Source of the DNA: Apostichopus japonicus
Taxonomy: Eukaryota > Echinodermata > Holothuroidea > Aspidochirotida > Stichopodidae
Reading direction: 5' to 3'
Assembly: GCF_037975245.1 (NCBI RefSeq)
Contig: NC_092582.1
Location: 16,523,577-16,587,576, forward strand
Length of the DNA stretch: 64,000 nt
The stretch's first letter is position 1, and every line of letters starts with the position of its first letter. Below are positions 56,420 to 64,000 of the stretch, one piece after another. The notes under the pieces were generated by a model. That model was given only the letters and a program-made list of their open reading frames with translations. It was not told where the DNA came from and did not search any database. The translations under genes and the position numbers were made by a program.

Positions 56420-56725
56420 GAGAGCGTGGTGGCTGATTGGCTAAGGCGTCAGACTCGTGATCCAAGGATTGCTGGTTTGATTCCTGCCTAGTTCATAACA
56501 TTTTGTCCTTGGGCAAGATGCTTTATCTCACTTGCCTCTCCACCCAGGGGTTAAATGGGTACCTGTGGGGTAACTTGTCATTGGGCGCAGTATATAACTG
56601 CTGCCGACTGGAGTGATTGTCTCTGGGACATGTTATCATTGACCAGGGGGTAATATAACGTCTGTAAAGCGCTTTGAGACCTATCGCTGGTATAAAGCGC
56701 TATATGAAAAGCAAATAATATAAGT
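56420..56725 (+). mobile_element. tRNA-derived SINE, long type with GCGCTTTGAGAC tail
   Basis: The head GAGAGCGTGGTGGC TGATTGGCTAAGGCG carries an A-box-like region, and GGTTTGATTCC is a B box. A body of about 200 bp ends AAAGCGCTTTGAGACC then TATAAAGCGCTATATGAAAA. This tail is common in SINEs of marine invertebrates and fish as I know them. + strand orientation. Confidence 0.8.
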
Positions 56726-57353
56726 GATTATTATGACCACCAGAATATCAACCTGGTCATAAGAGGCAGTAGGAAGGAATGGGGGGGGGGGGTAGTGAGG
56801 AGATGACAACAATGTAAGAGGTGAGTGATACTCTCTGCTTCTAAAGCACATTGCATTTTGTAGTAAAGAGGGTCATGGAACAAAAGAAGTTTTGATTACT
56901 TTGTTGGTATTGATGCATTTTTTCATCATTAAATTGAAACTTGTAATGATGCTGCTGATCATTTTAGGACAACTATCTGGTCGAATGCAGCTCAGTGTAT
57001 TCTGACTAGAGGTGGGTCATCAAGTGGATAACCACCGACTTACGAAAAGGCAATAGTATTACAACATTTCGGAATTTAGTTACGTAGGAGTAACCTCACA
57101 GTTCACCTTGTTTGTCAGGAATCACGTGTTGTACATTGTAACTTTAGGTGGTAGTTTTTTTTTTTAATTCTTATATGTATAAATTAAACTTTTAAAGGTT
57201 CACCACTAGTATTGACCCCAAAAGTTAGAATGCTAACAGCTATAAAAAGTATTCTTTAAACTAAAGAAAGGAAAAAAATGTTTCTGAAGGTGGTAGGCAG
57301 AAATGCTTGTTGAATTATGATCATGAGTGACCAGTATTTGACTTTCTAGCATA

Positions 57354-57716
57354 TTAAAGGCATTGAAGACTGGCTCCAATCCGTGTGCCGCGCTCTGAAA
57401 AAGTTAACTTTCCGTTGCTTGCAAGTGAAGTTTTCTTCTTGTCGCTACAAAATGCAGACAGTAATGAAACGTGATACCTTGCTATCTTATATATAGACCT
57501 GAGATGTCCATCGCTGCTATGTACACTGTGTTGTGGGTATTGACCGTAGCTGTATGTATTGACTGTACACTAGTGTCTAATTACCGATGGTAGCAAGCTG
57601 TGTGTATTTTCTGGGTTGGATGGTGGTGTCTTATACTTCCGTTACACCTCATACGAAACTAGGTCAGATTACCGGCATGAGACGTTTCTTTGTGCGCAAG
57701 TCTTCACACCCTTTAA
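57354..57716 (+). mobile_element. TTAA-flanked MITE, copy 4, full length
   Basis: TTAA at 57354-57357 and 57713-57716. Left end AGGCATTGAAGACTGGC, right end (reverse complement) AGGGTGTGAAGACTTGCGC. At 363 bp it is one of the two complete copies. The interior contains GTGGGTATTGACCG.AGCTG, shared by all four. Confidence 0.88.
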
Positions 57717-59154
57717 AGTCTCAATAATCAAACCTCATGTTAGAGAAGTCATTTTTTTCCCTCAAAAATATAAGTATTGGTGTTTGTGAGGCCTTCAGCA
57801 TTGCCTGTTAATATTAACTGAATTAACTGTTGACATTCCTTAAATCGCCAGAAGGTCTCATGATCTTTAGAGGTTAAGCAGTTTGCTAACATTTTTTTGT
57901 GTCTTTTATTTTTGGACGTCGATGAGTGTTAGCACAAGAAGAAAAAGTTATTTCCGTGCAACTTGTCTGAGGCTCATAATACCATCCGAAGCAACTACGC
58001 AACTTTAGAAAGCAACAAAACTGCAGCGGCAAGGCTCGAACCATTGTCAAACAATCAAAATGTGGCTGAAACTGCCTCAAAACAGCAGCCAGAATGTAAC
58101 CTTACATTTTAATAATTCCAAAGAATCATAGGGAATGCAATCTTTTTGTACTATGACAGTGTTTGCAAATATAATCTAGTCTGGTGCTGTATTGCTGCTA
58201 TATTGGACAAGAAAGAATCGTTCAATGCCTCAGGTATTATAAATACTAGCATGTTGTTCAGACGTTAATGTTGCATAAAGTGAATCTGGAAAACTAACTG
58301 AATTCAGCAAGACATCTTTTACTAGCAATTTCTCTTCTTTCTTTGGGAGGGGGGAGGGGGTATGTTATCAATGGATTTCATTTCAGGACACTTTTGTATA
58401 TAAATATTTACACAGTAAGCCATACTTCTTCAGAGGAGTCTGGTGACTCAGAAGAAACACACCTTGTGCTTTTTTTGCAATATTTCATTCTCTATCAAAC
58501 GTACACTTGAGCAATAGTGATTTTTGTGAGTTTGAAGATGACAACATTTGTCCAAACCTGACCATCATCACCGAGGCCTGTAACTGAATAAGTTGATGGT
58601 TATACTGTCAAGGGTAATATGGTCATTCACCATGTCTCTATGGTATGTACCGAGGTCTGAAACAAGAACGTTATTGCAAAACAGTGCATTTTGGCTATAA
58701 GCATGGCACGCTCATGGATTACACCCAGTTTTCATACACATTTTTTTGCTCATTCAGTTATTTAAACATGAATTACTTGATATATTGATGATATTTTGGA
58801 ATTTGTTCCCCTTATTTACTTTTTTAAATGTTTAGCTACTTTGTTACAGACTTATTTCTATTAAACAAAGAGATAAAATGAGCCAAATTGTCATTTTATT
58901 TTTTTCCCCCTGTGTTATGGTTTCAACAGACTTAGGTGGTAGTAAGTCAACTTCATCTGAATCCCTCAATATACCAAACTTTTTATATTAAAACCAGAAT
59001 GCAAAAATGCATTGTGGTTTTGATGATGTAACATGAGCAGTTTTCTTCATGAATCTGACGTAATGTATAGTGAGGGTGTACAACATACTTGTTCTTAGTA
59101 ATACAGTGAAAAGCAGTGTGATGTGAAAAACAATAAGTTCAAAATGACACAGGC

Positions 59155-59980
59155 TGTCCTGAAATAACCATTGACCTCAACAACAGGCTACTTAATTGAA
59201 CTGAATGTGATAGATACATACATACTAAGTATGATATCTGCCATTGTGGAAATATTTTGTAATACATGGTTGTCACAATTTGACCCCTGGTGAACTCAAA
59301 CAACAATTGACCTCCCCACACAACATCAGGCTTCTTGTACTCAATGTGGTCCAATTACATAACAAATATGCGATCTGTCCAAGCTTCCCTTGCAATATTA
59401 TGTTTAGGATGGTGTGTTAGTGTAGAGAGAGGTTAGAGGGGAGCAAAGTAAATGTTTGCCATTTGTTGACTTGAAATGACCTCCACCAAAAGAAATTTGA
59501 TATGGTGTATCTACCATATGAGGTCTGTCCAAGGTTCCCTTCTTTCAATATCATGTTTACAGGGCTTTCACAATTTAACCTGTTGTCCCCAAATGACCTA
59601 TGACCTCCACCAACATCAATAGGCTACTTGTACTCCATGTTATACACCTTCCTACCAAGTACGAGATTTGCACAAGCTTCCAATATTGAGATATCATGTT
59701 TACAAGGTTTTCACAATTTGACCTCTGGTGACCCCAAATGACCTTTGACCTGCACCAAAAACAATAGGCTTCTTGTACTCGGTTGTTACTCCTACACACT
59801 AAGCATAAGGTCTGCCCAAGCTACCCTTCTTGAGATATTGTGTATGCTAGGTGTTCACAATTTGACCCCAAATGTCCTTTGACCTCCACCAAAAACTATA
59901 GGCTTCTTGTATTCAATGTGGTACTTCTACAAAATATGAAAATGTTCCATCCTTTTCTTCTTGAGATATCATGTTTACAA
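59155..59980. repeat. Degenerate tandem repeat, about 130-175 bp, about six copies
   Basis: TGACCTCCACCAA and AGGCTTCTTGTACTC recur around 59170, 59308, 59478, 59600, 59747 and 59880. Each is followed by a GTCTGTCCAAGCTTCCCTTC-like stretch and ATCATGTTTACAAGG. Copies are quite diverged. Confidence 0.8.
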
Positions 59981-60342
59981 GCTGGGCGTCACACGCACCC
60001 ACCCACACACGCCATCATGAATGCAAAGGTTACGATTATCATCGAAACCAATGATGGAATTTTTAAATCTTAGTGAAAAGCGCATTTCAGTTGACACAAT
60101 CATGTACAATGAAGAGCAAAAAGATGGGTTAACAACAGTAAAATTTATTATTCAAAATTTAAAAATTGATTTCTAAAACTTTTTTTTGTACTGATACAGT
60201 AACAACATCTTCATTAATGAATATAAAAGACTCACATTAGGTTTAGTTTTGAGAAAACTTTCCTTGTGTGCACAGATCAGTTGGTCAGTACAGTATGTGG
60301 GGATCAATTGTAAGACTATATAAGGGTATATACTTATAAAGA

Positions 60343-60542
60343 TATATATATATGTATATATATATATATATGTATATATATATGTATATATATGTATATA
60401 TATATATATATATAAATGAAAATCGTAATGAGTTGGAAAATCAGGAACAGTGAAAAAACTTTCAGCCTCCACCGGGATTCGAACCACGGGCCTCCCGCTC
60501 TGTACGCGGACACCCTAACCACTAGGCTATGGACGCTGATTG
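60343..60542 (-). mobile_element. tRNA-derived SINE, copy 2
   Basis: On the - strand: head GCGTCCATAGCCTAGTGG with a full A box, B box GGTTCGAATCC and acceptor-stem remnant TGGAGGC (six of seven pairs), then a 55-bp body and a long (TA)n tail at 60343-60413. Better preserved than the copy at 8687. Confidence 0.87.
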
Positions 60543-60700
60543 TATGTCCAGAGGTTCGAAACCGGTAAGGAAGATCGTAATTCCACTGTAGGCGTTTGTC
60601 ACCTATATCGAACAATACTAGTTCTGTTTTTGGTGACATATTTTGCCCTACTCTAGAGATCAAACATGATGCTATCCAACTCGAAAATCATTTGTGATAT

Positions 60701-60704
<4 letters not shown>

Positions 60705-60738
<34 letters not shown>

Positions 60739-60810
60739 CATACATATCTATATATAGAGAGAGAGAGATAGATATCTATATATATATTTATATATATATA
60801 TATATATGCT
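60705..60810. repeat. (TA)n microsatellite with GA interruption
   Basis: TA units on both sides of GAGAGAGAGATAGATA. Open frames here are repeat artefacts. Confidence 0.93.
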
Positions 60811-62294
60811 CTTCAGTGCATGACCACTGTAAGTTACCATTGATCAGTGTTCATGGACTGAAGAAGAGCTAGTTATGCTTGAAAGCTCTGCACAAACCAA
60901 ACATTGGCTGTTTTACTTCCAATCACTCACATATATATAATATATAGATATATATTCAAGGTCTATTAAAAAGCCTAGATTCAAGAACTTTGTCATAAAA
61001 CTGTACAAGAGTACTCTTAAAAATGCTAAAAATTAATAAACAATATCAAAGCAAAGTTTATAACAATAAGTCATGGAATTGTGAATATTAACTAATCCTT
61101 CCATATTATTTTACATTTGAATTTACACAGAGACAAAAAAAAAAATGGGCCAAAAGTACAAAATCAGTCTGACCATTTAGATCCTTCCAAGATCACCGAC
61201 AAAGGTACCAGCTCTTGAGAGCAATGATAAAAATCCTATTCTCGAATAAAATTCTACTTTAAACAGCTTACAGTAACCGCAATTGAAGATCCCCCTTTGA
61301 AGGAATCTCCATGCTTTGTGGTTTTCTTATACATTGTGTTAGACACAGAATTGATAAATATAAAGACTAGCTCAAGGTGGAATCAAATGCTATATCTGCT
61401 GCCCTCTCTATTGTGCACGTTAGCTGCAATACTTGGGAGAGGTATATTGTCACGTCATGTGTGCAACAACCAAACACACAACGCATGTGGGAAACAAACA
61501 CCCAGTGTCTCTTTTATGTTGCTGACGTAACTTAATAATAAAAGCGTAATCTGGTGGATAAAGATTTCCCCAGTGTCTCTGAAAATTCAATACACTTTTT
61601 GGGCAGGCAAATGTACTGGAACCTGCCTAGTCTGTTGGCTTTGACTTTGTTTTGGCTTTGACTGTTTGGCTTCAAGCCCTATATACCGGCCTGTAAGCAG
61701 GACTAAATTATATATACTAGTACAACACGGATGTTCTCAGCTGTGACTTCATACATTGAACTGTAGTGTTTCAATGATTTGATCATACATACCCAACTGA
61801 ACCAGCTAGAACCTCTAGTAGAAATTCTGGAGGCAAATACTGTATTATGTGTAAGACAGGGAGGAAACCACCAGAGAGCCATCGTGAATGACAGTATAAA
61901 CTCTTTCAAGCATCTCGCATTGATATCAGAACAATTTTATATCGTGCCATAAATCCACTACAGTATCATTGTTCAACTTTTCCCCATTCGAAATGAGCCC
62001 ACAAACCCACGTGAGTTTGATTCAATAATCTCACGTCTGTGATTTTAAATACCTGCAGGCAACTGGAGCTAACTGTGAATGAATTACTTTTGTTCAATTT
62101 GCGATTTAAAGAATTAATCGACAAACTCTACAACTCGGGTCGAATCCATGCAGTCTAGCGGTCAGCTTCAAGGAGATGTCGATGGGTTATAAAACATGAA
62201 ACAAGTTTGATACAAAAATGTTTAAGAAAAGTGTGGTAATTTCTTAAAAATGCATCTCAAAGTTGGTATAATAACTGTGTCATTACGATTTCAG

Positions 62295-62394
62295 AATTCC
62301 ACATCTTCCAGAGCGTCTCAAACAATTCCAACGGCTGTCCAGAATGAGAAAGCTACTATCTCCGGCTGACCTGTGGACAAAGCCAATTTCTTGA
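62295..62394 (+). other. Exon-like segment ending in a stop, unassigned
   Basis: After acceptor cgatttcag, one base completes a codon. The frame then reads IPHLPERLKQFQRLSRMRKL and LSPADLWTKPIS to TGA at 62392-62394. It could be the last exon of a + strand gene, but no upstream exons were found. Confidence 0.22.
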
Positions 62395-64000
62395 TGTGAG
62401 TTACCGTGATGATGCTTCCCTTAGGATGTGCTGTACGCTACTGCCAAACTGCATCATACTTTGTACAGTTAATAACACTTCGCACCCAGCAGACAATCGA
62501 TTTTCACCCCATTGGACATTTTTAGGAAGGACACGCATCTTATTTTCAGTATCAGTAAGATGCTCATAATTCATGACTTTTCAATCTTGTTCGTTTCATG
62601 CAGTTACTTTAAAAATTTGAAAATTTTTAAAAAATTTGAAAAACTTTGAATGCAAACATTTTCTGAAAGAGGATTTTTTTACACAAATTTGCAATGGGGT
62701 TATACATTTGACCCTATGACATCTTGCCTGATATCAGATGCCATGTATTATGTATTTTAGAAACACTAATCATCCTCATAACTGAAATGATTGGAAGCCT
62801 ACTGAATGTTTTTCCCCTCCCCACCACCCCCCCCCCTTTATGGAGTTATGCAATAAGTTACTTTTTGCATAATTTGAGCTTCGTCCTCACCAAAAATAGT
62901 TCACAAATCTTCAGCAGCTTTGAATGAATTCTACATTGGATTTAAGTCATGATTTACTCACCGATGGCTGGTATTTTTAGCCCACCCCATCTGTGACACC
63001 TCTTATTCTCCTGCTCAGTTGAATGTCTCTCGGAAAAATGGTCACTCTCTTTGCATGCAATGCACATAAGTTTGCATCTTCGAACAGGTGAACGAGGAAT
63101 GCCTCGGCGGCCTAAAAGGGGTTAAATTTTTAGAGAGGGAGAGGGAGAAAGAGATGTGAGATGCATTGATTCCATTTCCAAACAAAATTAACAGCCATCC
63201 CGAGTTCCCGACCAGGTATTTGATTTTGATACATTGTCGACCGAGCAGAGAGACACAACACCTTAAGGGGGCTCACTTAGTGAATTATCACCTCGAAAAA
63301 TATTTAAAACCATCATTAAATGAGACAAAATTCAGAAAGGAATTTAGTCTAGACCATCCAGTCTTCTAGTCTATAAGCCATGTGTATGTCCCTTTATGAT
63401 GCGGCCACTATAATAGCAACTGACATACAGTTTATAACCTCAGGGTTAGGTGAAAGGAAGTTTTTAGTGACAATCTATTGGGTATATGGAAAAATAATCC
63501 AGAATTTTTTCATCGCTATTTCAGGGACTTTTCATCCTATGATTCAGGAGAATTGCATTTTTGAACCTCTCGCCAACTTAATCTAATATATTTTGAACAG
63601 TGGAGAACGATGCGTGCTGCGACGTTAATGACGCAGTTCATTTTGGGGACTGCAGGGACGCTTTCGTTAGCAAGCTACACTGAAGCGTGGAAAGTTCAAA
63701 TTTCTAAAAGTAAAATAGCGATTTAGATGGAAATTTCTAGGTGAAGTACTGAAGTTGCAAGATAGCAATCTTTTGAAGAGTTAAAACATGTATTCAATAA
63801 TTCCCTAACTCGGTTTTCTTCATAATATGTTGTTCAGAACTTCAGATATTGTTATTTGAGCGATTTCTTGAATATGGGAAGTCTGCACACATTCCTGTGT
63901 GTGTATTGTATGAAGGCCAAGCTTAGAGTGAGATCTTTTGTATTCACAGCCGTACACGAAGTCTGTACACATTCTTAGCTTAGAGTGATATCCAATCGAT

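Larger units (their letters stand above)
55145..64000. other. Region downstream of paralogue C
   Basis: Begins with the 3' UTR of paralogue C. Then come a long SINE, MITE copy 4, a degenerate tandem repeat at 59.2-60.0 kb, a second SINE and TA microsatellites. From 61 to 64 kb the sequence is AT-rich, with one exon-like segment at 62295. No gene can be assembled. Confidence 0.6.

Noticed and set aside
60343-60542. Functional tRNA gene
   Set aside because: The acceptor stem is mismatched, the anticodon loop is irregular, and a SINE body with TA tail follows; a second diverged copy exists at 8687.
60173-60872. Open frames rich in IYIYIYI
   Set aside because: Products of TA microsatellites and the SINE.

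Overview
This is a 64-kb piece of an animal nuclear genome: AT-rich, intron-rich and full of short tandem arrays, miniature DNA transposons and tRNA-derived SINEs. No operons, ribosome binding sites or prokaryotic signals are seen. The exon structure, the QSOX sequence and the repeat content fit a marine invertebrate deuterostome. An echinoderm, possibly a sea cucumber, is my best guess, but the taxon is inferred and not proven.

Three multi-exon genes can be assembled with consistent splice sites and reading phase. (1) A quiescin sulfhydryl oxidase (QSOX1-like) lies on the + strand at 379-29773. It enters from outside the window, so the 5' exons carrying the signal peptide and the first thioredoxin CxxC are missing. 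Ten exons encode the last 563 residues: rest of Trx1, Trx2, a helix-rich linker, the Erv/ALR sulfhydryl-oxidase domain and a C-terminal membrane anchor. (2) A polytopic membrane protein gene of six exons lies on the - strand at 39097-44757 (298 aa). (3) Its paralogue lies on the + strand at 47771-55144 (305 aa), with the same six-exon, all-phase-0 layout. Genes 2 and 3 are head to head with about 3.0 kb between start codons, and that interval holds a six-copy array of a 212-bp repeat. I do not recognise the family by name. Within each protein the two halves resemble one another, and introns fall at matching places in both halves, which points to an ancient internal duplication of a three-exon unit.

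The QSOX introns are crowded with repeats: a 39-bp array, a 1.5-kb array of 44-bp units, a 42-bp array, a threefold 270-bp repeat, a 122-bp triplet, and a tandem duplication that left a decayed partial copy of a QSOX exon. Transposon remnants include four copies of one TTAA-flanked MITE family, two hAT-type MITEs with 8-bp target duplications, a third hAT-like element, two copies of a tRNA-derived SINE with a TA tail, and a second, longer SINE type.

29.8-39.1 kb and 55.1-64 kb contain no gene I can assemble. A few isolated exon-like segments there are listed at low confidence. QSOX would act in the secretory pathway making disulfides. Nothing in the sequence links it functionally to the membrane-protein pair.
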